DNA of 64,000 nt from Nostoc sp. C052. Lineage in GTDB: Bacteria; Cyanobacteriota; Cyanobacteriia; Cyanobacteriales; Nostocaceae. This document shows, piece after piece, positions 25,342 to 33,029 of this stretch. The translations under genes and the position numbers were made by a program. The stretch is taken from contig NZ_CP040272.1 in assembly GCF_013393905.1 (NCBI RefSeq), positions 2,542,001 through 2,606,000 of the forward strand. The letters are read 5' to 3'. The number at the start of each line of letters is the position of its first letter. Position 1 is the first letter of the stretch. Under the pieces are notes generated by a model. The model had not been told where the DNA came from, did no database searches, and worked only from the letters and a program-made list of their open reading frames with translations.

Positions 25342-27330
25342 ATGTCATTGCAATCTGGATTAGATGCCTTAAAAGAAAAGCGTTATCAAGAAGCGGTTGA
25401 ATTACTCGAACAATTCTGCCGCAATTGCGCTGAACACGATTCCTCAGATTATCTTTCAGCACAGATGTGGCTGATGAAAGCCTATCAAGCCACAGGCGAA
25501 ACCGAAAAAGCTAAGGCCCTGTGTCAAAAGTTAATCATGAGTGAAAACCCACAAGCTAGAAGTTGGGCAGAACAAGCTAGTCAATCCTTCCGCCAAACGC
25601 CATCTAACGGCAGTCAAAAAGCTGGTCGCGCCGCTACCACTGGGATGAAATTAGCGATGGGGGGTGTGGGCGGTAGTTTGGCATTAGCTTCTGGTGTCAC
25701 CATGACCTTGCTCTTTGGCATGGTTTTGGCTTTAGGTTTGAGCTTAGTATTTATTTTGGGTAGCGACAATCCACTCCAAGGATTAGCGATCGCTATTGGT
25801 ATTACCCTAGTCTTTAATATCGCCGCCTTTTTCCTGTCTCCATTTCTCATGGACTTAACTCAAAGCTGGCTTTACCAAACTCGCTGGGTAGAGTTGGCAG
25901 AAGTTGAAACCCTCAGTCCAGAGACAGCTAAAGTTATTCGCCAAGTCTGTGAGCAGAAAAAGCTGAAAACGCCTCGTTTGGGAATCATTAATGACCAAAA
26001 CCCCACGGCTTTTACTTATGGTTCATTACCGAACAGCGCCCGTTTAGTCGTCAGTCAGGGACTTTTCACATACCTCGATGACGATGAAATTGCTACCGTC
26101 TACGCTCACGAACTAGGGCACATCGTCCACTGGGACTTTGCAGTGATGACAGTAGCTTCTACCCTAGTGCAAATTTGTTACTTGATTTACAGCACAGCCA
26201 GAAGATTTGGGCGTGGCAGTGGCGATAGCAAAATTAAAGATGCTATGCAAACTGCTGCCTTAGTTGCCTATGTGTTTTATGTCATCGGTACTTATTTACT
26301 GCTGTACCTTTCCCGCACACGAGAATACTTTGCTGACCACTTTGCAGCCGAAAGTACAGGCAATCCCAATGGACTATCTCGCGCTTTGGTGAAGATTGCC
26401 TACGGAATTTTGGAAGAAGGTTCGCGCACACAAGAACCCAGCCGTTTAATTGAAGGAACTCGTGCCTTGGGTATCTATGACCATAAAGCCGCCGCTTCCA
26501 CAGGAACCGCCTACCGGATTGCATCCGATACCCAAAAAATTGGTCGCGTCTTTCTGTGGGATATGTTTAACCCTTGGGGTTGGTGGATGGAGTTAAACTC
26601 TACTCACCCATTGACAGGTAAACGAGTTCGTGCATTAAGTACATACGCCGAACAGTTGGGTTTACCGACTGAGTTTGATATGGGGCGAGTTATTGGAGAA
26701 GGTAAAACTCTGAATAAAAGTAGACTTTACAGCAATTTCTTTTTAGATGTTGTACTCTACGGCGCTGAAACAATTGGTTTCTTCGCTGGCTTGGTAACAG
26801 GTGTGATTTTGTTGTCAAGTTCGCAAAACACAGGTTTAGTATTGGGTGCGCCACTAATTGGCTTAGGGATTGGAATTTTGGTCAAAGCCTTGGTGATGTT
26901 CCCCGACTACAAGCAAGCACCAGGAACCGATATTCTCACCCTGATGTCAGACCCTTATGCCAGTCCGTTACGCGGACAACCAGCAAAACTTGAAGGTCAG
27001 CTTATTGGTCGTGGCGACGCTGGTTATAAATTTGGTTCCGATTTAAAAATTCAAGATCGTAGTGGAATGCTTTATCTGCATTACGCCTCACGCTTTGGCC
27101 CCATCGGCAATTTCCTGTTTGGGATGAAGCGAGTCCAAAGCTTGATTGGCGAACAAGTTGGGGCTGTGGGTTGGTTCCGTCGAGGTGTTGCGCCTTGGAT
27201 GGATTTAATTCAACTCCAGAGTGAAAATGGCACTATTGTCAACAGTTATCATCGCTTCTGGTCATTCATCCTTGGCGGTGGATCGATTATCCTGGGAGTG
27301 GTCTTGACTATGTTTTTGAGCCGCAGCTAG
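25342..27330 (+). CDS. Membrane M48 family zinc metalloprotease with N-terminal TPR-like region
   Basis: 662 residues. Residues 1-85 form TPR-like helices; two hydrophobic segments at about 117-145 and 148-170 anchor it; the protease domain has HELGH at 256-260 (HExxH zinc motif) with the third ligand in REYFADHFAAE near residue 330; further membrane segments lie at about 300-315, 475-515 and 640-658. It resembles HtpX/Ste24-like proteases that act on membrane proteins, here in a long cyanobacterial form. GGGAG six bases before ATG. A terminator follows. Confidence 0.88.
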   Translation: MSLQSGLDALKEKRYQEAVELLEQFCRNCAEHDSSDYLSAQMWLMKAYQATGETEKAKALCQKLIMSENPQARSWAEQASQSFRQTPSNGSQKAGRAATTGMKLAMGGVGGSLALASGVTMTLLFGMVLALGLSLVFILGSDNPLQGLAIAIGITLVFNIAAFFLSPFLMDLTQSWLYQTRWVELAEVETLSPETAKVIRQVCEQKKLKTPRLGIINDQNPTAFTYGSLPNSARLVVSQGLFTYLDDDEIATVYAHELGHIVHWDFAVMTVASTLVQICYLIYSTARRFGRGSGDSKIKDAMQTAALVAYVFYVIGTYLLLYLSRTREYFADHFAAESTGNPNGLSRALVKIAYGILEEGSRTQEPSRLIEGTRALGIYDHKAAASTGTAYRIASDTQKIGRVFLWDMFNPWGWWMELNSTHPLTGKRVRALSTYAEQLGLPTEFDMGRVIGEGKTLNKSRLYSNFFLDVVLYGAETIGFFAGLVTGVILLSSSQNTGLVLGAPLIGLGIGILVKALVMFPDYKQAPGTDILTLMSDPYASPLRGQPAKLEGQLIGRGDAGYKFGSDLKIQDRSGMLYLHYASRFGPIGNFLFGMKRVQSLIGEQVGAVGWFRRGVAPWMDLIQLQSENGTIVNSYHRFWSFILGGGSIILGVVLTMFLSRS

Positions 27331-27388
27331 CAAAGTTTCTAAGCTGCTGTCGAAGCATTTCTCAGTCCATCCAAGCTTTAATTTGTCA

Positions 27389-27417
27389 AGAGGTAGTTAG
27401 TAACTGCCTCTTTTTTT
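27389..27417 (+). terminator. Rho-independent terminator of the M48 gene
   Basis: AGAGGTAGTTA pairs with TAACTGCCTCT (one G-U) and seven T residues follow at 27411-27417. Confidence 0.8.
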
Positions 27418-27502
27418 ATGGAAGGGGGCAGGATAATACGGCGATCGCATTTGTTGATTCGGGGTTCGCATTTGCTACTAAAAGCTTAATTGGGCATTAA
27501 AC

Positions 27503-28271
27503 TTATTTACTACCTTTGGCAAGATTCGCTACCACTTTCACCAACTTTTCTGGCTCGATTGGCTTGGATAGATGCACTTGGAATCCAGCTTGCAGAGCTA
27601 GCCTGCGTTCTTCGTCTCTCGCAAATGGCGTTAGTGCTACAGCTATAAATAGTTGCTTCGTCCCATTTGCGATTACGTATTACTTGAACCCAACCCAGTA
27701 TAGAATTGAGAGGTGTACGAAGTTCGTGGGAAACGATCGCTAAAAACTCTTCCTTAATCCGGTTAGCTTCTTGGGCTTGCTGATAAAGCTGTGAATTTTC
27801 AATGGCAAACGCTGCTCGTTGAGCAAGTTCTTCAGCCATTTCTAAGTCTGCAATAGTGTAATGTCGTCCTGGTTGTGCAGATGCAAATAGAATTGTCCCC
27901 AGCTTGCGTTTATGCACCAACAGTGGTACTACCATCTGAGACTTAATCTGGAGTTGGCACAGCAGATTTAGGTGTTCCTTGTTCGAGGCCTTTTTCTGTA
28001 ATGAAGACTCAAGAATATTTATAAGTAGTTCTGGCTTACCAGTGCGTAAAACTTTCGGTGGGCCATAATCCGCATCAACAGGAATTGGATAGTGTTGTTG
28101 CAGTTCTCGGAGCAGTGCTTCCTTCGTCGGTTCAGATGCAGCAATGACTGGGTTACTGAAAACTGCCAAATTATTTTCGACGACATCCACAATACACCAA
28201 TCGGCGAGGGTAGGCAATGCTAATTGGGCAACGCTGGTTAGGGTAGTACGGTAATCCAAAGAAGATACCAA
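27503..28271 (-). pseudogene. Collapsed hybrid sensor histidine kinase
   Basis: The open frame (28271 to 27510) reads a GAF domain (SLDYRTTLTSVAQLALPTLADW ... FAIENSQLYQQ) and the first helix of a HisKA domain with the H-box FLAIVSHELRTPLNSILGW. It then breaks after NRKWDEATIYS. In another frame the DNA continues with the end of a response-regulator receiver domain (AVALTPFARDEERR, AGFQVHLSKPIEPEKLVKVV) and stops at 27503. So the catalytic ATPase domain and most of the receiver were deleted, joining the two ends out of frame. The start is a TTG in mid-domain, so the 5' end is also lost. Confidence 0.8.
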
Positions 28272-28341
28272 TATACCCCCCTAAATCTGAAAAAATTGGG
28301 CGATCATAAATATGATATTTGATATAGGGTGGGCATGATAA

Positions 28342-29571
28342 ATGAACATTGCACATAACCCTAAGAAAATTCTGATGATAAATGCGATCGCTAGTCAATT
28401 TCACCAACTTATGACAGGGAGAAACAGCCTGATTGGCAGATATGACCGTAAAAACAAAACCAAGCGTTTCTTAGCACTGTATACCTGCATAGGATTAGTG
28501 GGCATAATTCTGGCATTGTTTTTAATGGCCTCTCCAGGACTGACTCAAAAACCTCAACCTCAACCCCAAGAACCGTTATTAGTTGCTACACGAGTTATAC
28601 CGCCTTTTGTGATATCAAACAAAGGTGAGCTATCAGGATTTAGTATTGATCTCTGGCACAGCATTGCTAACCAAATAGGTGTAGAGTCTAAATTTATTCA
28701 GTATCCCACTGTGCCGGAACTGCTTTCTGCTATTAAGGACAGCAAAGCCAACTTGGGAATTGCAGCTATCTCGATTACAGCCGAACGCGAGCAGAATTTT
28801 GATTTTTCATTACCCATTTTGGCTGGGGGACTGCAAATTATGGTGAGAAAAGCCGAAAGCAATAACAGTGCCTTTCCAAATATTTTGCAATTGTTTTTCT
28901 CTGCTAGCCTCTTGCAGGTAATAGCCATCGCCCTGGTGCTAATTATCGTAGCAGCTCATATTATTTGGTTATCTGAGCGCCATCACAAAGATGGGATGAT
29001 TTCTCAATCATACTTTCCGGGAATTTTTAAAGCCTGTTGGTGGGCAGCTGCCACATTAGCAACCCAAGCTGATGAAATGCCCAAGGGAGTAATAGGACGT
29101 ATAATAGCTGTACTCTGGATGTTCATTGGAGTACTTTTCGTTGCCTACTTTACAGCCAGCGCAACTACCTCATTGACAGTACAGCAGCTTCAAGGCGATA
29201 TCAGGAGTATAGACGATTTACCTGGAAAGGTCGTAGTCACAACTGCCGGTAGCACAGCAGCTACATACCTGCGAGAACATCGTATTTCAGTTCGAGAAGT
29301 CCCCAAGATTGAGCAAGCTTACGACGCTCTACAAACAAAAAAAGCTGATGCTGTAGTGTTTGATGCGCCTGTACTCCTCTTCTATGCTGCTAATGAAGGC
29401 AAAGGAAAGGTAGAAGTTGTTGGCAGCATCTTGCGTGAAGAAAGCTACGGCATCATTTTGCCTAACAATAGTCCCTACCGCAAACCAATTAATAAAGCCC
29501 TGCTGAATCTCAAAGAAAATGGCACTTATCAATCGTTATATGATAAGTGGTTCGATGCTCAAAAATCTTGA
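28342..29571 (+). CDS. Glutamate-receptor-like channel / solute-binding domain protein
   Basis: 409 residues: an N-terminal hydrophobic segment (about 41-62), a periplasmic ligand-binding domain split in two lobes (about 75-185 and 285-400, with PPFVISNKGELSGFSIDLW and ITAEREQNFDFS), and between them a pore module: helix LQVIAIALVLIIVAAHIIW, re-entrant ACWWAAATLATQADEMP, helix IAVLWMFIGVLFVAYFTASATTSL. This is the GluR0 arrangement, but the potassium filter TVGYG is absent. It may be a less selective ligand-gated channel. ATG at 28342; a later in-frame ATG at 28375 is possible. Confidence 0.82.
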   Translation: MNIAHNPKKILMINAIASQFHQLMTGRNSLIGRYDRKNKTKRFLALYTCIGLVGIILALFLMASPGLTQKPQPQPQEPLLVATRVIPPFVISNKGELSGFSIDLWHSIANQIGVESKFIQYPTVPELLSAIKDSKANLGIAAISITAEREQNFDFSLPILAGGLQIMVRKAESNNSAFPNILQLFFSASLLQVIAIALVLIIVAAHIIWLSERHHKDGMISQSYFPGIFKACWWAAATLATQADEMPKGVIGRIIAVLWMFIGVLFVAYFTASATTSLTVQQLQGDIRSIDDLPGKVVVTTAGSTAATYLREHRISVREVPKIEQAYDALQTKKADAVVFDAPVLLFYAANEGKGKVEVVGSILREESYGIILPNNSPYRKPINKALLNLKENGTYQSLYDKWFDAQKS

Positions 29572-29572
29572 A

Positions 29573-29650
29573 GGAGGAAGCAGGAAGCAGGGAGTAGGGA
29601 GCAGGGGAGAAGTTGCAGTAAGTCTTTCCCCTCCGCCCCTCTGCCTCTTT
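29573..29650. repeat. G/A-rich simple repeat between convergent genes
   Basis: GGAGGAAGCAGGAAGCAGGG and related strings, with pyrimidine-rich CCCCTCCGCCCCTCTGCC opposite. A palindromic low-complexity repeat typical of Nostoc-type intergenic DNA, between the channel gene and mazG. Confidence 0.5.
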
Positions 29651-30469
29651 TCAGCTCCCTTCTTGAGCAAGTTCAGCTTTTGCCTGCTGCCACAATTTTT
29701 CTAACTCATTCAAACTGTAATCAGAAAGGGGACGGTCAACAACCGCCTCCATTTTTTCTAATCGTTGGACAAAGCGCTGATTTGTGCCTTGTAAAGCGGT
29801 GCTGGGGTCAAGATTATGCCAACGCGCTAGCTGAATCACGGCAAATAGTAAATCACCTAATTCTGCTTCTTGCCGTTCGGGTGTTTCCTCAGCTAAAGCC
29901 TGTTGGAACTCTCCCAACTCCTCATGAAACTTATCCCAGACACCTTGAATATTTTCCCATTCAAATCCGATCGCCGCAGCTTTTTCAGAAATCTTCATCG
30001 CCGCCGTCAATGGGGGAAGAGTACGCCCATAACGAGCGAGTTTAGCACTAAATTTTTGCGCCTCTGGAGATGCTTCGCCCTTTTCCGCAGCTTTAATTTG
30101 TTCCCAATTTTGCCGCACCTCATCCACACTGGCCACCGACACATCACCAAACACATGAGGATGACGGCGAATCAACTTTTGGGAAATTCCCTGAGCGATT
30201 TCCTTAAGAGAAAATTGCCCAGATTCGCTAGCGATTTGGGCTTGTAATACCACCTGTAATAATAAATCGCCTAACTCCTCAGCGATCGCACCTTTATCCC
30301 CACTCTTAATCGCATCCACCACCTCATAAGCCTCCTCAATCACAAAAGGCGTCAACGTTTCGGCAGTTTGCGCCAAATCCCAAGGACAACCACCATCAGG
30401 CTCACGCAACTTCGCCACTACCTCAATCAACTCCTGCAACGCCGCCAAACTCTCATCTTGCTTTTCCAT
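29651..30469 (-). CDS. mazG: Nucleoside triphosphate pyrophosphohydrolase
   Basis: 272 residues with two MazG domains: GGCPWDLAQTAETL, EEAYEVVDAI, AEELGDLLLQVV in the first, and GFEWENIQGVWDKFHEELGEF, EAELGDLLFAV in the second, containing the E-E-x-x-E-type metal motifs. It cleaves NTPs to NMP and pyrophosphate, clearing non-canonical nucleotides. ATG at 30469; the sequence just upstream is a CTCTGCG-type repeat. Not part of a toxin-antitoxin pair here. Confidence 0.93.
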   Translation of the reverse strand: MEKQDESLAALQELIEVVAKLREPDGGCPWDLAQTAETLTPFVIEEAYEVVDAIKSGDKGAIAEELGDLLLQVVLQAQIASESGQFSLKEIAQGISQKLIRRHPHVFGDVSVASVDEVRQNWEQIKAAEKGEASPEAQKFSAKLARYGRTLPPLTAAMKISEKAAAIGFEWENIQGVWDKFHEELGEFQQALAEETPERQEAELGDLLFAVIQLARWHNLDPSTALQGTNQRFVQRLEKMEAVVDRPLSDYSLNELEKLWQQAKAELAQEGS

Positions 30470-30516
30470 ACCTCTGTGTACCTCTGCGCTTCCCTCAGCG
30501 TTCCTTTGCGTTTAAA

Positions 30517-31104
30517 TTATTTCTTCACTCTCGCCCGACGACTACCACCCCTCACTTTCCGCCTCTTAATTTTGCCACTAGGAAGTAACCCCCGAACCCC
30601 CTGTTTTCTTACCCGCTTATAAGCCGATCCCCCCCAATCGCTAAGAGAATGACTCATCGCACCAAGTTCCAACCCCAAAAACAGGGCGATATATTCAGTA
30701 TCGTATTGCACGAGCGATCGCCCCGCAGTTTGTCCCAAATCCTGCCAAGTAAAACTCAGATTCCATAACCTTTGAGCGATCGCCAAAACGAAAATTGCCA
30801 AAATAGCAAGCAAACACCCCAGATAAAGTATCCGCAGAATCGTGCCAATAATCGGCCCGTGGGATAAAAAAGAACGATGCCGCAGACTTTTTTGATAAGG
30901 TAGCCAAATCCAGCGCAAGAAACCCCAGCGTTGGAATTGCACAGAGTAAATATCCAAATCGGGGCCAAACATCAGCCCACCAAAGAGAAACCCGCCTGCA
31001 ACCAACAAAGTCGCACTGCTACTGCGAGTCTGCCAGAAAGTAACGCCCGCCACCAATGGCAGAGCATACATAGTAATGCGATCGTGCGTCCGACCAGAGG
31101 GCAT
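30517..31104 (-). CDS. DUF2227-like metal-binding membrane protein
   Basis: 195 residues. N-terminal PSGRTHDRITMYALP and later FGPDLDIYS, LRHRSFLSHGPIIGT and HSLSDWGG give a set of conserved His/Asp residues typical of DUF2227 membrane-bound putative metal-dependent hydrolases, with hydrophobic segments at about 28-47, 86-110 and 130-150. The C-terminus is strongly basic (KIKRRKVRGGSRRARVKK). ATG at 31104. Substrate unknown. It lies between mazG and tRNA-Val. Confidence 0.75.
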   Translation of the reverse strand: MPSGRTHDRITMYALPLVAGVTFWQTRSSSATLLVAGGFLFGGLMFGPDLDIYSVQFQRWGFLRWIWLPYQKSLRHRSFLSHGPIIGTILRILYLGCLLAILAIFVLAIAQRLWNLSFTWQDLGQTAGRSLVQYDTEYIALFLGLELGAMSHSLSDWGGSAYKRVRKQGVRGLLPSGKIKRRKVRGGSRRARVKK

Positions 31105-31247
31105 CCTAAATCCTGTTAGTGATAGCGGAGCATTGAGCCAGTGCTGAGTAACTGAATACTGAGTCAGTATAAGAGAAAAAAAGATTTTCTTGAAACTACT
31201 AGCGCAACGCGAAATGTTTTGCTATATTAATTAAGAATGAGTCAAAC

Positions 31248-31320
<73 letters not shown>

Positions 31321-31327
31321 TAGTTAG

Positions 31328-31352
31328 AAAGCCGTCAGCTTGGCGGCTTTTT
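31328..31352 (+). terminator. Terminator of tRNA-Val
   Basis: AAAGCCG pairs with CGGCTTT and is followed by further T residues, starting 8 bases after the tRNA. Confidence 0.7.
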
Positions 31353-31456
31353 AATTGGAATCATAATTTTGCCGTCACGATTTACGGTAATATTAATACC
31401 CTAAATCACCTGAAATTACCTGCAATCACAGAGTAATTTTAGCTCAGGTTTAGCGC

Positions 31457-31528
31457 ATGAAATGGACAGTTGAGGCGGTAAACGAAAGACTTGAAGCAGG
31501 CAAGATTGAAGTGAAGTTAGAGGCTTAG
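31457..31528 (+). pseudogene. N-terminal remnant of a XisA/XisC-like tyrosine integrase
   Basis: A 23-codon ORF, MKWTVEAVNERLEAGKIEVK plus LEA, then TAG. This opening matches my recollection of the N-terminus of cyanobacterial tyrosine recombinases (VNxRLKAGKIGVxLExRG). Nothing integrase-like follows. Its place just downstream of tRNA-Val fits a decayed integrated element. Confidence 0.45.
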
Positions 31529-31649
31529 TCTCAAAAGCCTACTTTTCTAGTGGCTTTCATGACGCGATCGCAGCTTCTATCTAATCTGTCAAAACCTTTC
31601 CTCATAAGCATTTAGGATTTGTGGACAAGTCTATTAGTATAAAAAGATT

Positions 31650-31747
31650 TGTGTCGATAGCGTAGCGTTAGCGAGTCATCGAGCGTCGCGGAAAGTGCCA
31701 CGAGATACAAGGCGTCCTTGCTTCAATCCCACGTTTAAAAACGTGGG
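31650..31747. repeat. IS605-like end or related hairpin repeat
   Basis: The stretch TAGCGTAGCGTTAGCGAG (31658-31675) and the hairpin CCCACGTTT-AA-AAACGTGGG (31728-31747) resemble the subterminal hairpins beside IS200/IS605 elements in cyanobacteria. No transposase ORF remains. Identification is tentative. Confidence 0.35.
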
Positions 31748-31755
31748 TTCCCTCC

Positions 31756-31881
31756 CAATATTTCTCGGTTAAGGGGAAAAGGGGAAAGGGAAAAGGGAAA
31801 GAAAAAACCTTTAACCCAAACCCAGTACCCTTTACCCCAAACCCGATTCCGAGTTAAAAATGCAAAAACCGAGAAGTATTG
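31756..31881. mobile_element. Palindromic MITE, copy B, with 10-bp target duplication
   Basis: 126 bp. Ends CAATATTTCTCGGTT and AACCGAGAAGTATTG are inverted repeats (one mismatch in 15). The centre has a G/A-rich arm and its pyrimidine-rich complement. GGTTCCCTCC flanks both sides (31746-31755 and 31882-31891). Same family as copy A at 600-698. Confidence 0.8.
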
Positions 31882-31954
31882 GGTTCCCTCCTACCTTCTG
31901 CCTTCTGAATTTTTTTTTGCCAACAAGTGTGTGCTGTTTAACCTAGCCTTTCTT

Positions 31955-32086
31955 CTAGTAGTCTGTCAGCTTTGAATTGAGGGGTGACTATGGTAATAAT
32001 TTCAGTAATCCCCTTCTACCCAGTTGTGTCATGGTGAAAAAGAAATACATTGTTTCTCTGACAAGTGTTGAGCGAGAGACTACTAG
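31955..32086 (+). mobile_element. Miniature IS630-type element with transposase start
   Basis: CTAGTAGTCT at 31955-31964 is inverted at 32077-32086 (AGACTACTAG), with TA at each edge as expected for IS630/Tc1. Inside, ATG at 32031 opens MVKKKYIVSLTSVERE, which I recognise as the N-terminus of cyanobacterial IS630 transposases; the rest of the gene is deleted. Confidence 0.65.
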
Positions 32087-32196
32087 GTTCTCAATCTTTA
32101 AACTTTGTGAGAGGATTGACCCAGTATTTAAACTTAGCTTAAACATTGTGTTCTGAAATGTGATCTAAATTCATCACTACACAGGAGTGCTTAATC

Positions 32197-32946
32197 ATGG
32201 TGCAGGACGAACTAAAGAACAAAGTAGCTTTGATTACTGGTGCAAATAAAGGTCTGGGGCTGGAAATGAGTCGCCAACTCGGACAACATGGATTGACAAT
32301 TCTGATAGCGGCCCGAAACTTAGATGCAGCTAAAACAGCAGCAAGTAACTTAGAGAATGAAGGAGTAATAGCTCACCCAGTTGCCCTGGATGTCACTGAT
32401 AGTAATCAAATTGAATCTGCCGTTCAACAAATTAGTAACTCTTTTGGTAGGCTTGATGTATTGATCAATAACGCGGGTGTGTTTTTAGATGGTGACTGGT
32501 TAACCAGTAATGCTAGTTCTATCTCTCTAGACATTATTCGACAGACATTTAGCACCAACTTTTTTGGCTTAGTGGAATTAACTCAACGAGCATTGCCGTT
32601 AATATTGAATAGCCCTAGCGGTCGAATTGTGAATATGTCGAGTATTGAAGGCTCGTTAACACTTCATGCTGACCCCAATTCATTCATCTATGATTCCAAG
32701 CCATTTGCTTACAATGCTTCTAAGGCAGCAGTGAACTCATTCACGATTCATTTGGCTCATGAGTTACGCAATACTCCGGTGAAGATTAATAGCGCTCATC
32801 CGGGTTGGGTAAAAACGGAATTAGGTGGTGAAGGTGCAATGATGGACATTGCATTAGGTGCGAAAACTGGTGTTGAATTAGCGATATTGCCAAATGATGG
32901 CCCCAGTGGTGGGTTTTTCCATCTTGGTGAACCAGTAGCTTGGTAA
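32197..32946 (+). CDS. Short-chain dehydrogenase/reductase
   Basis: 249 residues, classical SDR: TGANKGLG at 14-21 (NADP-binding), NNAGV near residue 90, catalytic Ser in VNMSSIEGS and Tyr-Lys in YNASK near 172-176. The sequence is closest in style to carbonyl-reductase-type SDRs (HPGWVKTELGGEGA). Substrate not inferable. ATG with AGGAG about ten bases upstream. It lies alone after the mobile-element zone and ends in a strong hairpin. Confidence 0.88.
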   Translation: MVQDELKNKVALITGANKGLGLEMSRQLGQHGLTILIAARNLDAAKTAASNLENEGVIAHPVALDVTDSNQIESAVQQISNSFGRLDVLINNAGVFLDGDWLTSNASSISLDIIRQTFSTNFFGLVELTQRALPLILNSPSGRIVNMSSIEGSLTLHADPNSFIYDSKPFAYNASKAAVNSFTIHLAHELRNTPVKINSAHPGWVKTELGGEGAMMDIALGAKTGVELAILPNDGPSGGFFHLGEPVAW

Positions 32947-32980
32947 CTTATGCTACAGCTTGAAGCTGTAGCATAAGTTA
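32944..32980 (+). terminator. Long perfect hairpin at the SDR stop codon
   Basis: TAACTTATGCTACAGCTT (32944-32961, including the TAA stop) pairs perfectly with AAGCTGTAGCATAAGTTA (32963-32980). An 18-bp palindrome; no long T run follows, so it may stabilise or end the transcript. Confidence 0.6.
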
Positions 32981-33029
32981 TTAGTAACTACGCGAATTTC
33001 TCACGATTTTTGTATACTCCGTATTGAGT

